From the NCBI GenBank assembly GCA_002408385.1, contig DHSB01000140.1, positions 1 to 6,033 on the forward strand: a stretch of DNA of 6,033 nucleotides. The letters are read 5' to 3'. The notes under the pieces are model-generated. The model saw nothing but the letters and a program-made list of their open reading frames with translations, was not told where the DNA came from and made no database searches. This document shows, one piece after another, positions 1 to 6,033 of the stretch (positions within the stretch are counted from its first letter, which is position 1; each line of letters begins with the position of its first letter). A program made the position numbers and the translations under genes. This DNA is from Myxococcales bacterium UBA5297 (lineage in GTDB: Bacteria > Myxococcota > Myxococcia > Myxococcales > UBA5297).

Positions 1-1
1 G

Positions 2-571
2 GCAGGTGAGCTGCTCGAGCTGCGCGAGGGGGCGCTCGAGCCTGTCCGGCCGGTCGCGACGCTGCCGCTGTGCAATGGCGCTCAAGGCACCCTCGTCGGC
101 TCGCTGGTCCCCGGGCGCAGCGAGCTCGACCCCGTGATCGCCGCCATCACGGGCGAGGGGAGGAAGATGGAGCTCGCCTTCGCGCCCGTCGCGGTGGTGG
201 CGAGCGCGCGCGCCGAGGGGCCCGCCTTCCTCGCGATCAGCGCCGACGGCACTGGAGCGCTGCTCGACGCGAGCCTCGCTCCCATCGAGCCCGGGCTGAC
301 GCAGCTCGGAGCGGCAGCGGCGATGGGCGACCTCGACGGCGACGGGGCGACCGAGCTTGTCGTGACCAGCCTCGTGCTCGCCGGGGACCAGGTGCGGGTC
401 GTCCGCGAAGACGAGCCCGCGACGCCGCTCTTTGCCAGCGAAGCTCTTGCCGGCGCGATCGTCGCCGCTGCGGCCGCCGACCTCGATGGCGACGGTCGCG
501 ACGAGGTCGTCCTCGCACACCTCGAGCCGGACGGCACGACCACCTTCCACCTCCTTGGAGGCGAGCCATGA
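2..571 (+). CDS. FG-GAP/VCBS repeat protein, 3' part only
   Basis: The frame is open from the window edge, so the start lies upstream; 189 residues are visible before the TGA. Two copies of the calcium-loop motif DLDGDG occur, at partial-protein residues 110-115 (followed by ATELVV) and 160-165 (followed by RDEVVLA). The 50-residue spacing is about one blade of a beta-propeller. This Asp-rich loop followed by a hydrophobic strand is the signature of FG-GAP/VCBS repeats, which in this family are normally found in exported or surface proteins and bind calcium. Part of a further degenerate repeat may lie near AISADGTG. An internal ATG at 134 would give 145 residues, but coding character continues upstream of it, so I do not use it as the start. 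The stop overlaps the next gene's ATG as ATGA, suggesting translational coupling. The ligand and exact role cannot be told from this fragment. Confidence 0.8.
   Translation, partial: AGELLELREGALEPVRPVATLPLCNGAQGTLVGSLVPGRSELDPVIAAITGEGRKMELAFAPVAVVASARAEGPAFLAISADGTGALLDASLAPIEPGLTQLGAAAAMGDLDGDGATELVVTSLVLAGDQVRVVREDEPATPLFASEALAGAIVAAAAADLDGDGRDEVVLAHLEPDGTTTFHLLGGEP
557..561 (+). promoter_or_regulatory. Ribosome binding site of the solute-binding protein gene
   Basis: GGAGG sits six bases before the ATG at 568, inside the last codons of the upstream gene. It fixes the start at 568 rather than at an in-frame ATG at 70, because the sequence between 70 and 567 in that frame is an arginine-rich shadow of the FG-GAP gene. 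Confidence 0.75.
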
Positions 572-2043
572 GGCGCGGGGCTCTCGTCGTCGGTCTGGCC
601 GTCTCGCTGCTCGGCGGCGGCGCCGCCTTGGCGGGGATGCGCGGGCAGTACGGTGGGGCGCTGCGCCTCGCGGTGCCGGTCGCACCCCAGACGCTCGATC
701 CCGCGCTCGTGGCGACCCCGGCAGAGCTGGTCGCGGCCGGGCTGATGTTCGACACGCTCGTGCGCCTCGGCGGCGATGGCGAGCTGCGCGCCGGCCTCGC
801 GGCGGTGCCCGAATCTGAGGCGAACGGCCGGCTCTTCCGCTTTCGCTTGCGGCCGAACCTGCGCTTTCACGACGGCTCGCCCGCGACCGCGCGCGAGGTC
901 GTCGCCAGCCTCACGCGGCTCGACGATTCGAAGCTTGGCTCGCCCTTCGCGGCGATAGCGCTGCCGTTGGCCGGGGCGGGCGAGGGCGGGCGGGTCGGGC
1001 TTGCCGCCGTGAACGACTCCGAGGTGCAGGCCTCGCTCGCGTTCCCCTATCCCGACTGGCCCCGTGCGCTCGCGCATCCGGGCGCAGCGCTCGTGCGGCC
1101 GGCGGGCGAGCGGCTCGTCGGCACCGGCGCCTTCCGTCCGGCGGCCGGGAAGAGCGCCGAGGCGTTGCAGCTCGTCGCCAACGACGACTGTCCGCTCGGC
1201 CGGCCGTTCGTCGACGCGCTGCGGCTGCTCGCGCGCAATCCGCGGACGGTCTCCCGCGCGGTCGCGCTCGGCGAGGCGGACCTCGCGCTCGTCACCGGCT
1301 CGAGCCGCGAAGGGCAGGAGGGGCCCGCGCTCTTCGCCACCTATCTCGCGCTCGGAGAGCGGCGGCTCGGCGCGCAGGCGCGCCCGCTGCGCGAGGCCAT
1401 CGTCTCGAGCATCGACGTCGCGGGCCTGACGCGGTTCTTCGTGCGCGCCCCGGCCTCGCCGCTCTACGGCCTGCTGCCGCCCGCGCTCGATCCCACGGCG
1501 CCGGCGGGGCAGCGCCCCGCGACGCGGCCCGCCTCGCTGCCTCCGGGGGGGGCGCTCACGCTGATCTGCGACGCGAGCAACGACGACCATCGGACCGTCG
1601 GCGAGCGGCTGCAGGTCAAGCTGCACGACTTCGGGGTGGCGCTCGCGGTCAAGCGCCTCCCGAGGGCCGAGCTGCGCGAGGCGCTGCGCGGCGGGGACTA
1701 CGACCTCGCTCTCGTCTCGACGGCGGCGATTCCCGAGGCAGGGATGGCGCTCGCGCAGCTCGTCGAGCTGGGCGCCGGCCGCGAGGCGGCGCGCGAGCTG
1801 CTGCGCGAGATAGGCGCGGGGCCGGACCGGGAGACGCGCAGCGCCATCGCGAGCGCCAAGGCGCGCGAGTGGCTCGAGAGGCTGCCGCTCGTCCCGCTCT
1901 ACGTCGAGGTCCCGCGGCTGGTCGCGAGAGAGGGAATCAGCGCCATCGGGTTCGACAGCGCGGGCGTACCGTCGATAGCCGATGCCTGGCTCACCGGCGC
2001 GCCGGCGGGTGAAGCGAAGGGGAAGGCGCCGCCTCAGCGTTGA
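568..2043 (+). CDS. ABC-transporter solute-binding protein, family 5 (peptide/nickel type)
   Basis: A 491-residue protein. It opens with a Sec-type signal peptide: basic MRR, a hydrophobic core at about residues 5-21, and a likely signal peptidase I site after ALA at residue 22. No lipobox cysteine is seen, so it should be periplasmic rather than a lipoprotein. The mature part begins with the SBP_bac_5 pattern YGGALRLAVP, then TLDPAL, the FDTLVRL segment, and FRFRLRPNLRFHDGSPATA, a very typical family-5 motif. The C-terminus (LPLVPLYVEVPRLVARE, then a final ADAWL) is also typical. Family members bind peptides, nickel, opines or sugars and pass them to a membrane permease; the ligand cannot be assigned here. 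It is slightly short for the family. Its start overlaps the stop of the FG-GAP gene, while no permease or ATPase gene follows within the window, so partner subunits are either upstream or elsewhere. Confidence 0.88.
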   Translation: MRRGALVVGLAVSLLGGGAALAGMRGQYGGALRLAVPVAPQTLDPALVATPAELVAAGLMFDTLVRLGGDGELRAGLAAVPESEANGRLFRFRLRPNLRFHDGSPATAREVVASLTRLDDSKLGSPFAAIALPLAGAGEGGRVGLAAVNDSEVQASLAFPYPDWPRALAHPGAALVRPAGERLVGTGAFRPAAGKSAEALQLVANDDCPLGRPFVDALRLLARNPRTVSRAVALGEADLALVTGSSREGQEGPALFATYLALGERRLGAQARPLREAIVSSIDVAGLTRFFVRAPASPLYGLLPPALDPTAPAGQRPATRPASLPPGGALTLICDASNDDHRTVGERLQVKLHDFGVALAVKRLPRAELREALRGGDYDLALVSTAAIPEAGMALAQLVELGAGREAARELLREIGAGPDRETRSAIASAKAREWLERLPLVPLYVEVPRLVAREGISAIGFDSAGVPSIADAWLTGAPAGEAKGKAPPQR

Positions 2044-2056
2044 GCGGCGCCCCGGC

Positions 2057-2084
2057 CGCCCCGAGAGGCTGTCGAAGGGGGGCG
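2057..2084. repeat. Short stem-loop carrying a CTTCGACAGCCTC-type element
   Basis: CGCCCC at 2057-2062 can pair with GGGGCG at 2079-2084 around a 16-base loop. Read on the minus strand the loop contains CCTTCGACAGCCTC, which resembles the CTCGACACGCTC units at 2986-3022. It lies 14 bases after the solute-binding protein stop. There is no T-run after it, so it is a weak candidate for an intrinsic terminator and may simply be a dispersed intergenic element. Confidence 0.3.
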
Positions 2085-2135
2085 CGGCGGAGGCGCCTGG
2101 CGAGCTCGGACGATCTGCGAATCACCAGCGGGGTA

Positions 2136-2162
2136 GATATCGTCTTTCTAGCCTTCGATATC
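2136..2162. promoter_or_regulatory. Inverted repeat, possible VapB operator
   Basis: GATATCG at 2136-2142 and CGATATC at 2156-2162 are perfect reverse complements separated by 13 bases. They sit in the most AT-rich stretch of the neighbourhood and end 14 bases before the antitoxin ATG. Type II antitoxins with a ribbon-helix-helix fold usually bind such inverted repeats over their own promoter. The assignment as operator is inferred from position only; I cannot pick out convincing -35 and -10 boxes. Confidence 0.4.
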
Positions 2163-2176
2163 GGGGAGTCCGTCGG

Positions 2177-2406
2177 ATGGTCCGGACGCTGGTTTCGCTG
2201 GACGAAGAAGACAAGGCCTGGCTCGACAGCAGGGCTGCCGCGAGGGCGTGCCGATGACGGAGCTTATCCGCCGAGCGATACGCCTTCTTCGGGCGCGCGA
2301 AGAGCCTCCGGCTGCCTCCCTGGACGAGTTGCTCGACAAGACCATGGGCCTGTGGCGGCGCGGTGACGGGCTCGAGTATCAGAGGGCGTCCCGAGATGAG
2401 TGGTGA
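2177..2406 (+). pseudogene. vapB: VapB-type ribbon-helix-helix antitoxin, frameshifted
   Basis: The ATG at 2177 has GGGGAG eight bases upstream. Its frame reads MVRTLVSLDEEDKAWLDSRA and then stops at a TGA at 2255-2257 after 26 codons. The adjacent frame, starting at an ATG at 2254 that overlaps that stop, continues with MTELIRRAIRLLRAREEP and ends at 2406 after 50 codons. Adding one base in the GGG run near 2245-2247 joins them into a 76-residue protein with the usual pattern: a beta strand (RTLVSLD), helix 1, a GVPMTEL turn and helix 2 (IRRAIRLL). That is the DNA-binding ribbon-helix-helix of a VapB/CopG-like antitoxin, whose C-terminal tail normally blocks the toxin. The C-terminal part overlaps the toxin start by 11 bases. 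It is a true mutation, a base-call error, or a case of reinitiation at the ATGA; I think mutation or error most likely. Confidence 0.75.
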
Positions 2407-2771
2407 GGGAGTGCTGCTGGATTCGGTGATACTTATCGACCACTTCAATGGGGTCGCGGACCGCGACCGCCTATCTCCGATCGGTCAGGTCGGCACGCAT
2501 TTCCGCGATCACCCGCGCGGAGGTGCTCGCTGGTTTTGACTCGGCGGACCTTGCCATGGCTCAGGCGCTTCTCGACAGCTACCCGCTGCTCGTAATCGAC
2601 GCGGCCGTCGCGGACCTGGGTGCCGAATTGAGGCGGACGCACGAGTGGAGGCTCCCGGACGCACTCCAGGCTGCCGTGGCGCGATGCCACGGGCTCTTAC
2701 TGGCCACTCGAAACACGAAGGACTTCCCGCCAGAGCGATTCGAATTCATAAGAGTTCCGTACCGGCTCTAG
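2396..2771 (+). pseudogene. vapC: VapC-type PIN-domain ribonuclease toxin, frameshifted
   Basis: The ATG at 2396 begins MSGEGVLLDSVILIDHFNG, the typical PIN-domain first strand with catalytic Asp9. This frame drifts after GVAD and stops at 2539 (47 codons). The rest lies in the neighbouring frame from about 2463 to the TAG at 2769-2771: ATAYLRS, then SAITRAEVLAGFD, RLPDALQAA, LLLATRNTKDFPPERF and a final VPYRL. Removing one base at about 2461-2463 gives GVAD-ATAYL and a 124-residue protein, normal for VapC. The four acidic residues of a PIN active site can then be placed at Asp9, Glu42, Asp88 and Asp109 of the rejoined protein. VapC toxins are magnesium-dependent ribonucleases that cut tRNA or rRNA and are held inactive by VapB. 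An ATG at 2448 lies in the second frame, but a product from there would lack Asp9. As written, the sequence cannot encode an active toxin. Confidence 0.8.
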
Positions 2772-3041
2772 CGGTGCTTCGCCCAGAGTTGTCCAAAGGG
2801 CCAAAGGGTGTCTGCACCGGACTCGTGCAACCCTCAAGATCGCGCCGTGGCGACGGCGCTTTGGCGGAACCTTTTTCGGGTCCTCTTCCCGCGAAAAGCG
2901 CAGCCGAGGCGGCTTTCACAGACCTCTCTTGCGCGGGCCCAAGGCCCGAGCTTTCAGCGCTCGTACTCCGAGGGGATCACGCGAGCCTCTCGACACGCTC
3001 AAGCCCTCTCGACGCGCTCGAGGTGATCGGGGGGGAAGGGC
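2772..3041. other. Intergenic stretch without a convincing gene
   Basis: No open frame here has a protein-like composition or a ribosome binding site. It contains a possible hairpin after the toxin gene (AGGGT at 2805-2809 with ACCCT at 2830-2834, plus TGCAC at 2813-2817 with GTGCA at 2825-2829, with a three-base bulge and no T-run). It also has an imperfect hairpin with arms CTTTTTCGGG at 2871-2880 and CCCGCGAAAAG at 2888-2898. The repeat cluster at 2975-3028 is listed separately. Confidence 0.5.
2975..3028. repeat. Inverted repeat enclosing a tandem duplicated 18-mer
   Basis: Two near-identical units, CCTCTCGACACGCTCAAG (2986-3003) and CCTCTCGACGCGCTCGAG (3005-3022), match at 16 of 18 positions with a 19-base period. 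They lie between the arms GATCAC-G-CGAG (2975-2985) and CTCG-AG-GTGATC (3017-3028), which pair over ten base pairs around a small bulge. The element sits between convergent genes, just beyond the minus-strand terminator. It may be a small palindromic intergenic element; I see no transposase or flanking target duplication. Confidence 0.5.
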
Positions 3042-3083
3042 AAAGACAAGAGAAGGGGCACGGGAAGGACTCCCGTACCCCTT
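3042..3083 (-). terminator. Intrinsic terminator of the transglutaminase-like gene
   Basis: Positions 3053-3065 pair with 3071-3083 over a 13-position stem with one C-A mismatch (3059/3077) and a five-base loop. Reading the minus strand, the stem runs into TTCTCTTGTCTTT, with nine T in 13. It begins 23 bases after the TGA of the minus-strand gene, the expected place and orientation for a Rho-independent terminator. Confidence 0.8.
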
Positions 3084-3106
3084 CGTGCTTGGCTACCGCG
3101 TTCGCC

Positions 3107-6033
3107 TCAGTTGACGATGGTGTAATCGTAGCGCGCGGTGCGGTCGTACATCTCGATGCGGCGCTTGTCGATCGAGTAGGCGCCGGCCCAGAGCGGGATG
3201 GCCGCGTCGTCCCAGGTCTGGTCGGACAGATAGCGCTCGTTGTCGGCCAGCGTCACCTCGGTCCAGATGTGGAAGCCGCGGAAGGCGTTGCTGCTGGTGT
3301 TGGCCGCGCCGGAGGCGAGGCGCGAGTCGATGCCCGCGTACTGCAGCAGCAGGTGGGCGACGATGCACTGGTGGCGGCAGACCCCGCGGTTGATCTTGAC
3401 CAGCTCGCCGAGCGGGAAGCGGCTCCAGTAGTCGGCCGTCAGCTCGTGGTAGCGCTCGGACTTCTGGTCGGAGCTGCCCTTGTCGTTCGGGTACTGGACC
3501 GCTTCGGCCGCGTAGCGCTGCAGCTCCTCGATGCAGGCCTTCTGGCGGCGCGCGAGCTGGTCGGGGCTGAGCGCGAGCAGCGAGCCGTCGGTCGGCAGGT
3601 GCCGCTCGATGATCGGCTTGGCGCCGTCGATGAGCCCCTTGAGCGCCTCGTCGCTGTTGATGTTGATGGTCACGTCGCTGAAGGTGTCGCCGGTCGGCTT
3701 GAAGTAGTGCGGGTTGTTCGCCTTGCGCAGCGTGCTCAGCGGGACCGTCGTGGTCTCCTCCACGCCGGCGGGGGTGGTGTATTTGACCGTGTAGTTGCCC
3801 GTGGCGTCGAAGGCGACGATCTCCGCCTCGAGCAACTTGTAGCGGGTCGAGAAGCTCTTGCCCTCTTCCTGCAGCTCGACCGCCTGGCTGTCCATGTACG
3901 AGTAGTCGACGCGGTCGCCGACCCCGTAGGTGTTCTGCAGCGGGTAGCGGCGGGTGCTGATCCGGTCGGCGACGTTGACGTTGAGGTCGCCGCCGGCGCC
4001 GATGTTCGCGGTGAAGAGCAGCGGGTCGGCCGTCTTGTGGTAGCGCGAGAGGGTGCCGTCCGAGCCCTGGGTGAACTTGAGCTCCTCGGCGCCGTTCTTC
4101 ACCACGTAGATGAACTGCTCGTGGCAGCCGTCGGCGCCGGTCGCCTGGATGGTGATCTGGGCGTTCGGATGGCTCTGGCGCAGCAGCGCGACCGGGCCCT
4201 CGCCGCGGGCGGACTGCTCGGCGACGACGTCGAGGATCTCGACGAGCTGCTTGGAGCGCATCCCCCAGCGCTCGGTCTGCCAGGCGTGGAGCATCTGGCT
4301 GCCGTCGACCGCGGCGGCCACCGTCTGGCCCACCTTCAGGTAGAACTCGCCGAGCCCGACCTTCTCGCCGTTGAGGGTGCACAGCGGCAGCTCTTTGCCT
4401 TCGACCGCGGCGCTGGCGATGCGCTCGAGCTTGTTGAAGTCGAGGAAGCGCGTCTCGGGGAAGCCGGCCTTGTAGTCGTCGATGATCCCCTGGAGCTGCT
4501 TCAGGCCCGCACCTTCGACGCGCCCGCCGTTGGCCCCGGCGACGACTTTCAGGGCGCGGCCGATGTTCTCGACGCTCATCGGGGAGCGCAGGTGCTCCTG
4601 CAGCAGGCCCTTGACGTAGGCGGCCGCATCGCGGGAGAGCGCGACGCCCTCCCAGCGCGGGCTCGAGGCGTCGAGCTCGGTGAGCCGCGAGCGCAAGGCC
4701 GACTGAATCTCCTGGACCTCGGCGCGCACCGTCGAGGTGAAGTCGCGGTAGTCGAGCTTGCCGTCGGGCGAAGCGGCGGCCGCGTCCTGGTAGCCGGAGG
4801 CCAAGCGGCGGAACAGCTCGAAGCTCGCCGGGCACATCGGCGCGCTGGGCCGGTTCCAGCTATCCGTCTTCTCGAAGAGCGAGCGGGCCGAGTCCATCGC
4901 CTCGCTCATCCTGTCGACCGCGCCCGCGTCCTTGAGGTTGGGCAGCAGGGTGAGGACGAAGTCGGCCTGCTCGCGGGTGAGCGGCTGGTCCTTGAGCTTG
5001 GGCGAGGCGGCCTTGAGCTGCGGCTCGAGCTGGGCGACGAGCCGGGCGTTGACGACGTTGGCGACCTCCTTGGGCGCGTCGGCGGCGAGGATGCCGTAGA
5101 CGAAGCTCATCCCCTCGCTGGTCTGCAGGTAGCCGTCGAGCACCCGGTGCATCTGCCCGACCTCGTCGGCGTCGAGACCGCCGGGGTTGAGCTTGTCCCA
5201 GGCCTCGAGCGTGCCGAGCAGGTTGGTGACCCCGTCGGCGTTCTTGGTGAAGGCGAAGGCGCCGAGGACGAGCTGCGCGGCCGGGCCCTCGAGCGCGCGC
5301 CAGCCCATCTTCGCCTGGGCGCTGCGCACCTCGTCGAGCTTGGCGACCACGTCGGAGGCGCCCTCGGGCAGGCCGGGCAGGGCGGCGAGCGCGGACCGCT
5401 GCTCGCTGCTCAGGGAGGCGCCCTCCAGGCCGCGGCGGGCGAGCGCCTGCATCACCCCGGTCGGCAGCTTCCCGTAGATCTCGAGCATCGCGTCGGCGGT
5501 CGAGGCGTCCCAGCGCGGGGCGAGCTCGCCGAGCACGGTGAGGGCGGCGGTGACGGCCGAGTTGCGGGCGAGCTTCTGCGGAGCCTGCGCCGGGAGCTTG
5601 AGCTCCTCGTCGACGGCGGCGACGAGCTGATCCATCAGCGCGAGGGCGGCCTTGTCGGAGAGGTTCGCGAGCTGGCCCGAGCGCGCGAGGCCCCACAGGC
5701 CCTCGACGACCTCGGCGCTCGGCGGGCAGAGCGCGATCTCGTGCGCCGTTCCCTCGATGACGAGCTGGCCGTCGCTGCTGATGCCGAGCTCGCGGCCGGC
5801 GAAGGTCTGCCCGGGCAGCGTCTCGGACGAGACGGCGGCCTGGCGGTTGAGCAGCGAGGCGTAGTTGAGCTTGCCGTTGGTCTGAAGCTCTACGTTCGAG
5901 CGGTCGCCGAGCGGCACGGGGGTGTGCTTGTCGAGGTCGCCGAGCAGCTTGTTGAGCGACTTCTCGTTGCGCTTGACGTCGAAGCCGCTCTGCTGCTTCG
6001 CGACCAGCTCGTCGACGATGGCCTGGGCCTCGG
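3107..6033 (-). CDS. Large multidomain protein with C-terminal transglutaminase-like domain, 5' end missing
   Basis: The frame is open to the right window edge: 974 residues are visible and the true start lies outside. A GTG at 5917 could start a 936-residue form, but the frame upstream of it reads as normal protein (KSLNKLLGDLDKH). By eye, partial-protein residues 1-620 are mainly helical, with a few degenerate EF-hand-like loops (NGKLNY near 52, DKLNPGGLDADE, PDGKLDYRDF at 422-431). Residues about 620-700 are beta-rich. Residues 703-770 (GVGDRV, then EAEIVAFDATGNYTVKY, then VPLSTLRK) resemble a Tudor/SH3-like barrel. Residues about 870-965 form a transglutaminase-like papain fold, with Cys885 in RGVCRHQC, His921 in FHIWTEV and Asp937 in SDQTW, as in EDR1/transglutaminase-core proteins. 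Such domains are cysteine proteases, amidases, acyl-transferases or inactive binders; the substrate is unknown. The location in the cell cannot be told without the N-terminus. The gene converges on the toxin locus and ends at a good terminator. Confidence 0.8.
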   Translation of the reverse strand, partial: EAQAIVDELVAKQQSGFDVKRNEKSLNKLLGDLDKHTPVPLGDRSNVELQTNGKLNYASLLNRQAAVSSETLPGQTFAGRELGISSDGQLVIEGTAHEIALCPPSAEVVEGLWGLARSGQLANLSDKAALALMDQLVAAVDEELKLPAQAPQKLARNSAVTAALTVLGELAPRWDASTADAMLEIYGKLPTGVMQALARRGLEGASLSSEQRSALAALPGLPEGASDVVAKLDEVRSAQAKMGWRALEGPAAQLVLGAFAFTKNADGVTNLLGTLEAWDKLNPGGLDADEVGQMHRVLDGYLQTSEGMSFVYGILAADAPKEVANVVNARLVAQLEPQLKAASPKLKDQPLTREQADFVLTLLPNLKDAGAVDRMSEAMDSARSLFEKTDSWNRPSAPMCPASFELFRRLASGYQDAAAASPDGKLDYRDFTSTVRAEVQEIQSALRSRLTELDASSPRWEGVALSRDAAAYVKGLLQEHLRSPMSVENIGRALKVVAGANGGRVEGAGLKQLQGIIDDYKAGFPETRFLDFNKLERIASAAVEGKELPLCTLNGEKVGLGEFYLKVGQTVAAAVDGSQMLHAWQTERWGMRSKQLVEILDVVAEQSARGEGPVALLRQSHPNAQITIQATGADGCHEQFIYVVKNGAEELKFTQGSDGTLSRYHKTADPLLFTANIGAGGDLNVNVADRISTRRYPLQNTYGVGDRVDYSYMDSQAVELQEEGKSFSTRYKLLEAEIVAFDATGNYTVKYTTPAGVEETTTVPLSTLRKANNPHYFKPTGDTFSDVTININSDEALKGLIDGAKPIIERHLPTDGSLLALSPDQLARRQKACIEELQRYAAEAVQYPNDKGSSDQKSERYHELTADYWSRFPLGELVKINRGVCRHQCIVAHLLLQYAGIDSRLASGAANTSSNAFRGFHIWTEVTLADNERYLSDQTWDDAAIPLWAGAYSIDKRRIEMYDRTARYDYTIVN

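Noticed and set aside
70..567. In-frame upstream extension of the solute-binding protein
   Set aside because: It is extremely arginine-rich and low in complexity, overlaps the clearly coding FG-GAP frame, and would bury a good signal peptide and ribosome binding site at 557-568.
82..1626. Long minus-strand open frame opposite the FG-GAP and solute-binding genes
   Set aside because: Its arginine/glutamate/alanine-rich translation has no recognisable motif; long antisense frames are expected at this GC content.
1982..2176. Upstream ATG at 1982 as start of the antitoxin
   Set aside because: It would lie within the solute-binding gene and give a non-family N-terminal extension; the ATG at 2177 has a ribosome binding site and the canonical antitoxin N-terminus.
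2448..2462. ATG at 2448 as the natural toxin start
   Set aside because: It would drop the first PIN strand with catalytic Asp9, which is present just upstream in another frame; no ribosome binding site precedes it.
2986..3022. CRISPR-like direct repeat
   Set aside because: Only two units, adjacent with a one-base gap and no spacer; this is a tandem repeat, not an array.
2808..3026. Open frame of 72 codons in the intergenic stretch
   Set aside because: It crosses the repeat cluster, has no ribosome binding site and has a random-looking composition.
3093..4835. Long minus-strand frame inside the transglutaminase-like gene
   Set aside because: Arginine/proline-rich shadow of the real frame, which carries the catalytic motifs; the same applies to the frame at 4860-5696.
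5915..5917. GTG as the start of the large minus-strand gene
   Set aside because: The frame stays open with ordinary protein composition for 38 more codons to the window edge and no ribosome binding site is evident before the GTG.

Overview
The window is about 70% G+C by eye and tightly packed. Its features are third-position G/C codon choice, a calcium-type FG-GAP/VCBS repeat protein, a family-5 solute-binding protein, a VapBC-type toxin-antitoxin locus and a very large low-complexity-rich helical protein. This suits a high-GC Gram-negative-type bacterium, perhaps a myxobacterial or other deltaproteobacterial-like lineage or an environmental genome bin. That placement is inference; no marker gene is present.

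Left part (1-2043, + strand): the 3' end of an FG-GAP/VCBS repeat protein overlaps by four bases (ATGA) a complete 491-residue exported solute-binding protein of the SBP_bac_5 (peptide/nickel) class. They look like one transcription unit. No permease or ATPase gene follows; the next gene is the toxin-antitoxin locus.

Middle part (2044-3106): a VapB-VapC type II toxin-antitoxin locus in which both genes carry a single-base frameshift, the antitoxin by one missing base near 2244-2247 and the toxin by one extra base near 2461-2463. A 7-bp inverted repeat just upstream may be its operator. About 335 bases without a gene follow, holding a tandem/inverted repeat cluster and, at the end, a strong intrinsic terminator for the minus-strand gene.

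Right part (3107-6033, - strand): one open frame of at least 974 residues, running off the window at its 5' end. It is mostly helical, then beta-rich, then has a Tudor/SH3-like stretch, and ends in a transglutaminase-like (papain-fold) domain with a visible Cys-His-Asp triad. This multidomain protein and the doubly frameshifted toxin-antitoxin locus deserve most attention. I see no CRISPR array, RNA gene, insertion sequence or clear defence system.
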